Shown here: positions 14,201 through 27,900 of the stretch, piece by piece
Layout of the letters: the number at the start of each line of letters is the position of its first letter
Position numbering within the stretch: position 1 is the stretch's first letter
NCBI GenBank assembly: GCA_019009955.1
Contig: CM032232.1
Location: 48,882,501-48,946,500, forward strand
Source of the DNA: Riptortus pedestris
Lineage: Eukaryota > Arthropoda > Insecta > Hemiptera > Alydidae
Direction: 5' to 3'
Length of the DNA stretch: 64,000 nt
Translations under genes and position numbers: made by a program
Notes under the pieces: generated by a model
The model's database searches: none
What the model saw: the letters and a program-made list of their open reading frames with translations, nothing else
Told to the model about the DNA's origin: nothing

Positions 14201-17200
14201 TCTTCCACAGGCTGGCAACTGATAACCCAAGGGACCTTATTTCTTCTGAAGATGGTAGCCATTGATTTTCTAAAATCAGTCAATAAGAAATAAAAAGTGT
14301 GCAGCAAGACAGATTCCTCTTAGTCCTTTAATTCTTTAAATAAAAAATAAGGCTGCTGTAATGTTACCAAATTCTTCTATTTATTTTATTGTCTACAGTA
14401 CAGAAGCATATGTTGAAGTTTTGGATGGATCTCGAGTCCATCCAGAAACTTATGAGTGGGCTCGTAAGATGGCTGTTGATGCCCTGGAGTATGATGATGA
14501 AGATGCAAATCCAGCTGGAGCTTTAGAAGAAATATTAGAGAAACCTGAAAAACTTAAAGATCTGGATCTTGATGCTTTTGCTGAAGAATTGGAGAGACAG
14601 GTTAGCATTTATATGTTCTTTATGTATTTTGATTGTTCTTAAACAATTAATATAACTACTTTTCTTCTTCTTTTTTTAGAGCTTTGGAAACAAGAGTATA
14701 ACTCTGTATGATATTCGATCAGAACTAAACCATAGGTATAAAGATCTTAGAGTTCCGTATCAGTCTCCCGGACCAGAACTTATGTTTGATATGTTGACCA
14801 AAGAAACTCCTGAAACATTCTACATTGGAAAAATGGTTACTGCTTCAGTTATTGGTAACACCAACTTGAATTTTGTATTTATTTCATTATGTTAATTACA
14901 TTTCAGCCATACTTAAAGTTCAATTTTAAGAACTGTTTGGTAAAGAAGTCCAAATTTGAATCTCTACAAATTTAAACCTCAAATCTCTGAGGATCTGAAT
15001 GAAATTATACCAATTTGCCATAAGCGCTCGTTCTCCAATTGGAGGTGTGAAACATTTTTATAGCATCCATAATGTAATATCTTATTAGAATGCTCTCATT
15101 CAGAACTCTTTATAAATTAATATTTTTTTTTGTTTGAAATTCGAAAATTGCAGATATATATAGACAACTGTTGTTACCATTTTTCTTTCCCCCTTTTCAC
15201 ATCTTCACACCTACTGAAGATACTTTTATGAAAATGTTATAGCTAATATAGAAACATTAATAAAAAAATATGTTGGTGCCTTTATTTTTTTTAGATATTG
15301 CGGATTAGTAATATAACCACTTTGGCATTTTAATAAATTAAATATCAAATAAAATATTAATTTCGTTCCATTTCGAAAGAGTGAAATATTTTAAATTAAA
15401 CTACATATGTCTAAGGAAATGTATGATGTTGAGGGATACAGGGAGCCCAGGCGTGATGTCACAGTCTCCCAATATCTCACTCACCTTGTGAAGTGGTCTA
15501 ATTTACGAAATTCCTTTTTTTTAATTTTGCTTATTTTAATAATGCAACAACTTGATTAATATGAGCCGTTGTGATAAATGGGTAAAATTTTCTTTGATTT
15601 TTAAAATTGTTTGTCAGATTTAAAAGAAAATAACGTGTTTTTTTGGAATATTAGAATAATTGACCATCTAGAGTTGTTTTTTGGTGGCGATTTTCATTTG
15701 CACGTGCTCCTATTTCTTTGTATGTTTTAGGTATTTCCCACAGAAAGCCTGAAAAAGACCAGCTGGACCAAGCTAACCCAGTACGTAATGATGAAACAAG
15801 CCTTTGGCAGTGCCCATTTTGCCTTAAAAATGATTTCCCTGAATTATCTGAGGTGAGACTTCTACTCAAAAAAATTAATTCTTAAATTTGATTTAATTAA
15901 CTTTTTTTACTAGATTATCTATAGTATTTAATCACATAATACTCCTAAAATGTTTATTTTTGTCCATTCAAGGTTTGGAATCACTTTGATGCTGGAGGTT
16001 GTCCAGGTCAGGCTACAGGTGTTCGTATTCGTTTAGACAATGGAATTACTGGATATATTCATATAAAGAATCTCTCAGACAAACATGTTACTGATCCTAC
16101 ACAGAGGGTAACTCGAGGCCAATTAATTCATTGCAGAGTTACAAAAATTGATGTAGAGAGGTTTTCAATTGAAGCCACATCAAAATCTTCTGATCTCCTT
16201 GATAAGAACCACGAATGGAGGTGACTGATTTTTTGTATTATAGTATTTTATTTCGGTTACTAATATGTTTTGTGGTTTTTTTTTTTTTTTTTTTTTTTTT
16301 TTGGAAGAATCTTAGTATTCTTAGAAATAGGTAAAACTTATTTTATTCAGCTTAAAGAACAGATTTTTCATATAAAGTCCTATACACACACATGCATATA
16401 TATGTGTGTGCGTGTATAAGATTTTATTTATAGTATAATATATAATGTGTATATATATATAATAGTTATCGAGTTTATATCATTTACTTTTTAACATTAG
16501 GCCTCAAAAGGATCCTTACTACGATCATGAATTTGAAAAGAAAGACATATTAGCAGAAGAAGAAGCCAAAAAGAACAGGCAAAAACTAACATACATAAAA
16601 AGAGTTATCGTCCATCCAGCGTTCCATAATATCTCTTATATTGAAGCTGAAAAGATAATGGCCACAATGGAACAGGGTGATGTAATAGTTCGACCTTCTA
16701 GTAAGGTATTTATATTTTTCTTTTTCTAATTTGATGAAACTATCCAACTGTTATGTTTACAAATAACTTAATTGTAATAGAATAGACACTTTCTACTTTT
16801 AACCACAAACTTTATATTAAAATCTTGTTCTCATACATCTATCAACTTACAACACATCTGAACTCCCGAACTACTAAACTTCTCATCTACAAAAGATCCC
16901 CTTAGATGATCCCCTTCTTCTGCCAGTTCCTTCCTTCTACTTCAACCAGTCAAGTGTTCTGTCTCCCTCGAGTATCTTCTGGATCACCTCAGTCTTCCAG
17001 AACACCTTCCTTTGCCTGAAATATTTTATGGCATTTGGTCTTCCTACTTCCTCAACGCTAACTTTACTTTTACCTTGACCTTTCTTCGCCATGATTCCAA
17101 TTACCTCATCGCCACCGTTATGTTTACAAATAACTTAATTGTAATAGAATAGACACTTTCTACTTTTAACCACAAACTTTATATTAACATCTTTTCTCAT

Positions 17201-20200
17201 ACATCTATCAACCTACAACACACCTGAACAATCTCTCCAAACAACTGAACTACTAAACATCTGATCTACAACACCAACCTTTTTCTGTCCTCTTATTTTC
17301 TTGTATGCTTTTAACGGTACGAATTACATATCTTGGATAATTCCTTCTTAGAAAAAATAAAATACCCTTATACAGTAATCCTGTCTGGAAATTGACTATA
17401 TAAATAAAATTCACTGCGTAAATGAAACAGCAATGCAAATATGTGCACTGCTACATTTTATGCTCCATGCAGGTTTAGGTGTCCATTGGTATGAATTTGT
17501 GAAGCTCCTCTTTAATACTGGTTCTTAGCTAAGACTGCAAATGTATAAGCTTTTCTTTATATTAATATATTTTTATTTTTTATTATTGACAGGGTGCTGA
17601 CCATCTTACTGTAACTTGGAAAGTCTCAGATGGTATTTACCAACATATAGATGTGAGGGAGGAAGGCAAGGAAAATGCTTTCTCATTAGGTCAGTCCCTT
17701 TGGATAGGAAATGAAGAATTTGAAGATCTTGATGAAATTATTGCTAGGCATGTGAACCCAATGGCTGCATATGTGAGAGATATGTTTTCTTTCAAGTATT
17801 GTAAAGACACTGAGGGTGGGCTTAAGGACAAAGCTGAAGAATTTCTTAAAGAAGAGAAAAAGAAAAATCCTGCTAAGATTCATTACATTGTTTCCGTTTC
17901 CAAGGTAAGAATTTTAATATTGCATAATTATGAATTTTTTCAATGGTGAAAATGTAAGCTAAAAATAGTAATTCTTACTTTGGTGGCAGTTCATTTGTTG
18001 CTTAGGCCTCTTGAGCTTCAACCTCATTATCATTACCTTCAAGTTAAAAGTACTCCAACCTTCCACTATAGTGGCTTTGCGCAAGGAAAGGGTTAAGAAA
18101 GGCACTCACAAGAAGGTGACCTTGAATCATCCTAGGAAGCCTTATTATTTGAAAGTCCATAAATGTGATCGTATTGTGATTCAAGTATTTGTGAATAAAC
18201 CTCAACAACTTGGCGAGGAAAATGTTGTTTGGTACACCAGGCAGAGTGACTAAGAGGGGTAGGCACTTGCAAAGATGACTGGATTACCACAGAAAGTACT
18301 TATTTCCCTTGATTAGCTACTGTGGAACCTACCCAAAACCAAGAAATGGTCTAACCACTGCCATACCTTCATGTATGAGAAGTATTTGGCGTTCAATAAA
18401 AGTTTGATCATCCAGTCATCCATTCTTCTTTGTCCCTTGTGGGCTGCCTTATATTGTATCTAAACAGCTTGTATACAATCATGTTTGGTAGGCTATCTAT
18501 TTGTTGGTCTGTTGTATACCTCTCTGCCTAACTGGACATTGAAATTGCCTAAACTTGCTTTGTACTTTAGTATTTCATTGGATATCTTTGTCAGATAGGC
18601 ATGGTAGGGTTCTGCATTCTCACAAGGGGAGTGCACCATGATCTGTTTCAGAATCTTCGCTTTAGTCTGATTATGCAGATCCTGCCATTAATACTCTAGC
18701 TTTGCCCTAAAATTACTCAAATGTGTTTTTTATTATTTTATCAATAGACCTGTAAGAAATGTGGCCATGCTTAACATAAATTTCACAGAAATCAATAATG
18801 CGATTCCACAAAAATTCAGTAGGTAAAACAAGCTTTATATTATTAGATTATAGTAAGCAATATCACCATTTTTTAGATATTTAATTTTTTTTTTCTTTGA
18901 AACTACTTTTTATAAAAAAATATTTAAAACTGAGAATAAATGTTAAAGAAATAGTTTTTATTATTTAAAAACAAAGTCAAACCTGATTATTTTGTATTAA
19001 ACTTTAACTCTTGCCCTGTATTGGCACTATGAGATTAATTTAAAAAAGTGGTATGCATTTCTGTATCATGCGTTTTTTTTTTTTTTTTTGTTTTTTTTAG
19101 AATTATCCTGGTAAATTCTTGCTGTCTTATCTACCAAGGGCTAGATGCAAGCACGAGTACATCAGTGTCACACCAAGTGGTTTTAGGTTCAGAGGTCAAA
19201 TCTTTGAATCAGTTAATTCATTATTCAAATGGTTTAAAGAGCATTTCTCGGACCCAATACCTGGTACTCCCAGTACCCCGCGGTCAGGTGTTTCGGCTCG
19301 AACTCCATTCACCAATACTCCTGGGCCAATGTCCACTATCAGTTAGTATATTTTATTTTAATTATACCATGATAATACATATGACTATATATTACTTATT
19401 TAATATTTTTGATAGTATTAGTTGTGAATACATATAAATATCTACTACGGTGGAGACCTGCCACCTATCGTCTTCAAAAGACCCAATGAACTGTCCAACT
19501 ATATCCAGAGGATTAAGTAGTGGAGGGGGGATTTGAAGGTCTTCAAAAACCTGAATTTATTTTCATTTTCTTTGCAAATGAGAATTTATTTATCTGAAGA
19601 TCTAGCACTTTTTAAGGTGATTATTTTCTCTTTTTAAGTGGACAGTTATGATCTTCAAAAGCATGACTATAATATCAAGTTAAGTGTTGAGCTTTTCTGT
19701 GCAATTAATCTTCAACATCAATTAAAAGGTTACACACCAATTACAGACATTATTATAATAAGTTCCTTCCCAATAGAAATATTTTTAATGACAACAGACT
19801 ATTGTTTCTACTATTAAAATAAGATTTTCTAAGAGCAAAAAATTATCACTTTTGGCTGTCAAAAGATGTGCTAATGGTCTAAATTATACGATCTTTCATA
19901 ATTAAAAAAACAATAAATTGTTTCAGTGTAACAATAGTGATTAAATTATATTCAGTAATTAATTTTCCAATAACAGTATGTTTATTTTATCATTTAACAA
20001 CCATTATACACTAATTGCCTATTGTACTTTTTCTTATTTGTCCGAAACTATTTATTTGTCTATCTAAGCAGATAGGTGATGGTTAATTATTTAAGTATAT
20101 TACAAATTTGTTATGTTATCCTCTTTTGATATCTATTTTATTGACTTCTATATTTATTTTCAGGTATGAATGCTGAAGCAATACAAAGGGTTGCCCAAAA

Positions 20201-23200
20201 TATGCCTAATCATATGCTTCACAGTTTGTCGCAAGTGGCCAGTCACACCCCTCATTACCCACACACTCCTGGTGCATATTCTATTCATCAGTACCCTACC
20301 ACTGTGAGTGCAAACCCCTTCTTTTTTTTTAATTTGAAGGCATTCTCTTATTTCTATTCTCAACACTTGGTTTATTGCCTAGAGGAAAAGGAGAAACCAA
20401 TGATTGTCTGGCCTTGCAGTTTTCTTTATTGCAAAACCAATATTCGGCTTATTTACAATTCATGTTTAGTTCTCTCTTGTTTATACTGCTTCAACAGACT
20501 TCTCACAGTTCATTAAGACCAAAGATTACTTATAAAATGATCTAAATATATTTTTGAAATGAATATCAGTTTATTGACGATTATTATTTCGTCCTTGAAA
20601 ATTGTGTCTTCCCTAACTGTATTTTTTTCAAACTAAGCAGCTTTTAATGGCATCATGTCTTCAAAACTTATGATGACATCTTGGCCTCATTGAAGAGATA
20701 CTTTCTTGGTATCTGTAGGGTGATTTTAGCTACTGGAATTTGCTAAATTTAAAAACAAATCTTCAAAAATTAAGCCATTTTCATTCACAACTAATTGAAA
20801 TAATTTTCTACTTATATTCAAGACTTCACAAATTTTTTTTTCATACTTCATTATTTCAATGTTTTATGTTATTATAGTGGTTAACCTACATGCCCTTTTA
20901 AGATGATACAAACTTGTTTTGTTTTGAAAATAAGAGTTAAAATTTAATAAAAACAAGGAAAATAATAATTGACTCAAAAATATTCAATCAGTTTAGTTCA
21001 TATGGAATCTCAATGCCGAGCAAAATCTGGTTGAATGATGATATGAGTTCATGTACTTTTTTAAAAAATATATGGCTACTAAGGCTAATTGAGTCATGGT
21101 AACAGATATCTAGCAAAGTTAAAAAAAAGTCCAACATCTGTCGGGACTCAAAAACAGCCCTTGATTTTTGAGGGATTTCAGTGTTAATCCATTCAGATAT
21201 TGAGGAGTCCCTTTATATCCTTCCACTTTTGATACATACAACAGTTCTATGCTTTATTCTTCATCTGTTTAATGGTGTCGTTTGGGGTTCAGGGAAATGG
21301 ATATTAGTCTGGTCAAAGCTACTTGGTTATAATTAAAAGTCATTGCAATTGCAGGGCGCCCTCAATTTAGTATGCAGTAACTTAACAATGTAATACATCT
21401 CCTCTTCGGACTACTATCTCTCACATGCTGCTTCACACTTTAATAGTGTCAAGGCTGGTAACCACTGTGATTCACACCACTTTAGATACATTACCTGTTT
21501 AATTTGCATTTCTAATTACCCCGAGCAGTATAAGGGTTAACAATTCATAATCACATAAATTAGGGTTAACATTTTTTATAAAAGATAATTACTTCATTTT
21601 ATTTGTCTATTTCTTAATTCTTTTACCTTTTTAACAACCTTCATCACCCTATTAAATTTAGTGTCGAATCATTCGAGTATAGTTATTATTTGTTGATGTC
21701 AAAAGAAAACAAATTAATTTAAGCAATTCATAATCTATTAGTTATGTAATTAAGCTGTTGAGAAGGGAACTCATTTCATACTGAAATAAATAATTCTAAC
21801 AATATTTTGATATTTCAGCCTTATACTCCTTCAGGACAAACTCCATTCATGACTCCTTATGCAACTCCAAGATATGGAAGTGGAATGACTCCAGGCCATC
21901 AAAGCATTATGTCTTCTGGTTCTATAACGTCACCTCAAAGCTCGACACCAGGGCAACCTGTGTTCTTGCACCCTGGCTCGATTACACCTTCAGCCAGAAC
22001 ACCTGTTGCTAACTTTCACAGGTATATTTTCATGAGTCAATTAGCTTTATAAAGTTAGACATTTTGAAGGTAGTGAAAACTATTTCATTAATTAAATTAC
22101 TGAGGTTTCCAGATACATCCTCTGTCATGATTTCCACCAACATTTCATTAATCATCTAATCTTCTTGAACCTCAGTGTATTTCAATTAGCTTGATGCCAT
22201 CATGCTGTGGTATGCAGTTCAATGTGAGTGGATTCTCAGATTGAAACACCCTGTTCATTCTAGCAGCATAATCTGACAGCATGCTCAATAATTGAATTCC
22301 TCAATAATGATATGGAATGTTGAAGTTTATGAGAACCTTTACATTAATATTGATTCTAACTCCTTAAAAATTATGATCTAAAGTGCCCCGTAGTTAATAA
22401 TAATTCGCAAACCTTATATTGACAGTGAATAATATTTACAGTATAAGGCAATAAAAGAAAATTGCCCGATCAGATGGGAATTCAAAGTTTCTACTATGAC
22501 AACCAGTATTCCACCAATTCTTAAAAACAGAAAATGTATTTTTTCACCTGCAGAAAATCGGTGTCTACCTATAAATTTTAATATTTATAGTCTGCACCAG
22601 ATATAAAGGTAATGACAAGATTAGTCATCGTAAGTGTAGACTGCAACTTAAATTTACCTCCAGTCTTGTGGAACTGACATGGACAAGTGAGAATTAATAC
22701 AAGTAGGAATCCAGAGTGAGAGGATATAAAGTACACAGCTTATGGTTCAGGGCATCTATAATTCTATAGAGAAAAATCTGATGTGGACAGTACATAAGTT
22801 CCTTGTAATACTATTAAATTAGCTATCTTAATTTTGCTGGCTATCAAAAGAATGATATTTGTCTAAAATTAGTGACTATTAATAGAGACATAAGGGTTAA
22901 AAAAAAATTGCAAAGGAAGCTGCGATTGTGGCCCTTGCTCATTAAGCAGGTTGGTCTGCCGGGATTCTAACTGTCCCCCTTGCCCAGCCAGGAAAGAGGG
23001 GCATAGGCCACGGAGTGGCCGAGAAGGGGGGTCTCGGCACAGGAAGACAGAACATTCAAGAATAATTCCTTGTTTTCTCCTGATATTTAGCAAGTACTCT
23101 TATAACTATACGCAGTCCGAATTTGAATGAGTGCGGGAGGTGGCCACGCTAGCAGCCATTGCCCTATAAAGTGTTAAATAAACAAAATATTCTGCTGCAC

Positions 23201-24868
23201 TTCAATTTAAAAGTAATTATATGAACGTGACATACAATATCTGTGTTCCAATCTATTGGATCAAAAATGTCAAGATCATTTAAAAGTATTTTCATGATAA
23301 ACGAAAAAAGTCCTTTACAAATATGTTGTATCTATTAGGTAAAGACAAGTCTGCAATTTTTTATTTTCGTCTTCTAACTCCTCCCCCTTTGATCAAACGG
23401 AAACGGAGAGGGCATACACAGATAGACATTACAACAGTTCTAAAAATGAAATTTTAGCATTCTAAGGCTTGTAGTTTTTCATATATACACATTTTGCTCC
23501 ATAAATAGTCTGGTTTCAGGAGGAGCCATAACTGATATTCTGTTTAAATCAGAACATCAAAGGGTTTGGCTATTCCTTTACTTCATAAGTAATTATGGGC
23601 AATTAGCTCACTACTACATACTAAGCAGTTATATCTTTGGATAGCAGAATTTTAATTTACATAATATATTGTTACGTTTTTATTACCAAAACCAGTAATA
23701 AACATTGTTAATAAGAGTTCTTTTTGGATTGCAAAATTAAATACTCTCAAGTTTCACAGTTTTTATCACTGCACAATTTATTTCACAATGCACAATACAC
23801 TTGGTTATTATTCTTAATTACTACTCACAGGTTACACTGATAGCGTCACTGTTCTTCAGATTACACAGTCCAATAATTCACTCAGGGTCACTGAAGCACA
23901 CCAAAAGACGCACTCCACTGTCCTTTACTCTGCAGCACTGCACTGTCTTAAACTCGCACTAAACTGTTACTTACAGTCACTCCACAACACTGTTCTTCTT
24001 ATAAAAACACTTTACCGCACTGCACTAAGTCGCACTGTAGCACCTAACGAACATATGAGCACTTGAAAAGAAAACTGACTCGCTTGCGGCTGGCCGGTTC
24101 TTTATATAGGTTGTCGGCATACATCAAAATGGAATTGGCTGGGCCATTCATCGCTGGACTGGAAGGGTCTAGTAGGACCTAGACCCTCTGTCGGCTTCTT
24201 TGATCTACATCGCACTTCCCAAATACGCAACTCTCTCCGCTAATCCTTCTGTATTTAATTTTTGCAACAATATAATACAATTTTTCATAATTTACTACCT
24301 CTGGCTGCTCTTATAATTTAATTAGTATTGCTTATATTGTTATTTGGGTGTCAGGTTAGAGGTAAAATATAGGTCTTAATTCTCTTGTAACAGTTGTTAA
24401 CCTCTAGAATATTATAAGCTTGAGTACTTAAGGATAAAATGTATTACAGAACAACTGCTCCACCAAGTCATGGTGGACCAGAGGACTGGGGCAAGAAAGC
24501 TGAAGAATGGGTGGCTAAGAAGAGGTTTGAAGCAAACCCAGTCAGCAGGACACCAAGGTCTACACCATCTAATACTCCAAGGTAAGATACTTTCTTATTA
24601 CTTACAGAGTGATTAGTAATATAACTTTCTTATTTACCCCTCCCCCAAATAATAAAAATTAAAATAATTAATTACAAATTTTAAAAAAAATGATTATTTT
24701 TCTATATGGTTTCATGTAATAGGGTTGTTTTAACAGACTTCCCTTAAGGGAAATGAGCTATTGAGGTTGTACTCATGATATGATTTTTGAAAAATTTCGG
24801 ACCTCATTTTTGTCATCTCCTGGGTAGGATCGATGGACATTGGATTGATTCTTCATATGTCCATCGAT

Positions 24869-24920
<52 letters not shown>

Positions 24921-27900
24921 TATACAAACACATAAAATTTATATATTCACATTTTTTAGTTTTTGGCCTTCATAAACCTTCACTCCTACTCATGTCATAT
25001 TATCAATAAGCTGTTATATTATGAAGCACTTTATTTGAAGTCTAAATGCCAAATATTGTTCTCATTGAACTTTTAAGTTTTGAAATAAATGCAAATATGT
25101 GTCCACGTGGGAAATCTGCTTAGTTAATGCGGCCACTGCTTGACAGACTTTTTATTTTACCATAAGGCCTTACAGTTCATAATGTGTTGCCTTTAAAGTA
25201 CTGAATAATCTAATGAAACAATCATGAATTATTAGATTATAACAAGTATGTGTTGATATGCATCAGAATGTAGGTTCAATAAAATATTTTGAAATCTTAT
25301 GTTCATTTCACGTAGTCGTTGTTGGAAGAAGGTATTGTAACACCATTGGTGCATACTATTTTCCCTGCATTCCTCAAACACAGCACAATATTTTTAATTT
25401 TTTCAACAAAAATTTGAAGAGCATATTTATACAGAGTTTTGGAAACATTTTATTAAGACATATTCTTAAAAAAATTTCTTTTAAAAAAATATTAGTCAAT
25501 TCTTTAATTACTCTTTATCCCTTGTTTTCCCATTTCAGAAGAAAAGAGTTTTAATTTATTGATAACACAGGTCAACAAAAAAAACCTTTTTGAAAACTTT
25601 TTTAATTTTAATAGCTGATCTTGATAGATTTTTATGTGCTGAATCCAAATCTGCTCGTAGTTTTTATGTATCACCCTTAGTTTCCAAGCAAAATGTATTT
25701 TATTATATAGTCTAATACCCATTTACAGTATATAGGGAAATCAATGAAACACTGTAGAATCGTAAAAATGGTTTGTATTTACAGTAAAATACTTGGAATA
25801 GTAATTTTATGTGATGATACAAGGTTCACTTGTCAACTGGAATTGCTTTATATTTTCTTTCCCTTTTTTCCTTGAAGCTTCTTGTGTAGCTTTTCCTGCG
25901 ATGAATAGCTTGCTAAACTTCCCGGTGAAGTGACCAACAGTAATCCCCCATCATGTTGGTATTCCAGCGGCCCTGGTAACGTTTTTCCATCACTTTAACG
26001 TCCTGGTGGAAAACGCTCCTCACCTTGCTCCACACTACCATCTCCTAACTGCACCGGCAAGAAATCCAGGTGGCTGCGCACGAAGTGAACTTTCAGGCTC
26101 ATCAAACATCCTACCTGTTCACATTTTTTTAACATGTTAGCAACAATAGCCTTATATTCTGGGTCTTCTTTATTTCCCAAAAACTTGGTGACAACTTGCT
26201 TGAATGAAACCCATGCTTCTTTTTCATTTGAGGTCATTGTGGATTCAAAGTTAACGTCAAACATCATTTTTCTAATATCAGGCCCGGTAAAGACGCCTTC
26301 TTTCAGTTTAGCTTCTGAAAGGTGTGGAAATTCTGACAGAGATATTTGAAAACAAAGCCCATCTTTAGGCAAAGCCTTTACAAACTGTTTCATGAGACCT
26401 AACTTAATATGTAGTGGTGGTAGGAGCACGTTTTTTGGATCTACAAGGTTTTTGCGTAAAATGTTCTTCTCGCCAGGCTTTAAAGACTCCTAGCAGGCCA
26501 GTTCTTTCTGCACCAATGTTGATTCCGAGCTCTACTGTCCCATTCACACAAGAAACATGGAAATTTGGTAAAACCCCCTTGCTGACCAAGGAGCATGCAC
26601 GTAACTTTCAAATCACCACATACCATCCAACCGTGTGTAGAATAACCTATTTTATTTAACACTATTTCTAGATTTTCGTAACTCTCTTTCATATGTACAG
26701 AATGACCGACAGGTACAGAGGCATACATGTTACCGTTGTGTAGTAAAACTGCCTTCAAACTATTTTTGGATGAATCAATAAACAACCTCCAATCTTCTGT
26801 TTTGTATTCAATTCCAAACTCATTCATTAAACCATGAATGTCTGAGCAGTACACCAAATCACCCTCTTGTTCAAAATACTTCGAAAATTGTTGTTCTCTC
26901 TTCCTATACACATGAAAGCTGGTTCCAGCCGCCAGCAAGTTCTTTTCTTTTAGCCTAGAGCCAAGCAGTTCAGCTTTTTCTTTTGTTAAGCCCAGATCCC
27001 TAACTAAGTCATTAAGCTCGACCTGAGTGAACAATTTAGGGTCTACATTTTCTGTAACACATTGGAATTCTTCATCGTGTTCATCTAACTCCGACTGTAC
27101 ATCAGAAAATACTTCTGTTTCAATAGAATTTAAGTCTCTGGTGGTTCCGGGATTGGCAAATCTACACCGTGCCCCTACTGGTCGGATGGCGGACGGAAGG
27201 TTAGGGTAGCTTATTACCTTCTTGTTCTTAGAGTTATGGACCAGTAATATCTACACTGCAAAAGTAACAGTCATCGGAATGATTTTTTGGTTCCCTCCAT
27301 ATCATGGGAACAGCAAATTTAAAGTGTTTTTTCTCTTTTTTTGACCATTTCCTGAGGTCTTCAACACATACATAACATACCTAATAACGGTGCCCAAGGT
27401 TTATCCTGGTCTCCAAGTTTGGTTCCAAAGTATGCTAGATAAACCTTTTTCACAAAGTCTGTAATGTTTCTTTGGTGCTTTTTAATAACAAACTCACCAC
27501 AAATATAACAAAAACTGTCAGCAGAGTTTTTACAGCCGCGATGAGACATTGCACTGAGCACATGTACAGGAACGTAAAAGTGAGGTTATGTTGAAAATAA
27601 ACAAAACATCAGCTGTTTAGCATGTGTTTCAGCAGTGCTGCCAACATCATCTTTGTTCATTAGACCTATTTTTTCATGTTATCTTAACTATGAAAAAGCT
27701 GTTAAATTCTAAAAATGTTTCTTTATTTCATGAATTTAACTATAAAATGTGAATAAATGGTGGGTGATACAACTTTTTAAGCATCATATTTGGATTCAGC
27801 AACCTAAACAACATAAGAATAAGGTATTTTCATTAAAAAAGTTTTTTCATCGTTGGCCTGTGTAATTGTGTATGCTGATTCCTTCCATGAATTGTAATAT

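Noticed and set aside
14169..14218. Inverted repeat around GATCTTCCA in Spt6 intron 10 as a terminator or ncRNA
   Set aside because: Eukaryotic intron; short imperfect arms without supporting context.
18097..18253. Processed ribosomal-protein pseudogene
   Set aside because: Basic composition and AATAAA suggested it, but the residues match no ribosomal protein I can recall.
27027..27209. Plus-strand 60-codon ORF
   Set aside because: Antisense to the decayed transposon gene at 25840-27561.
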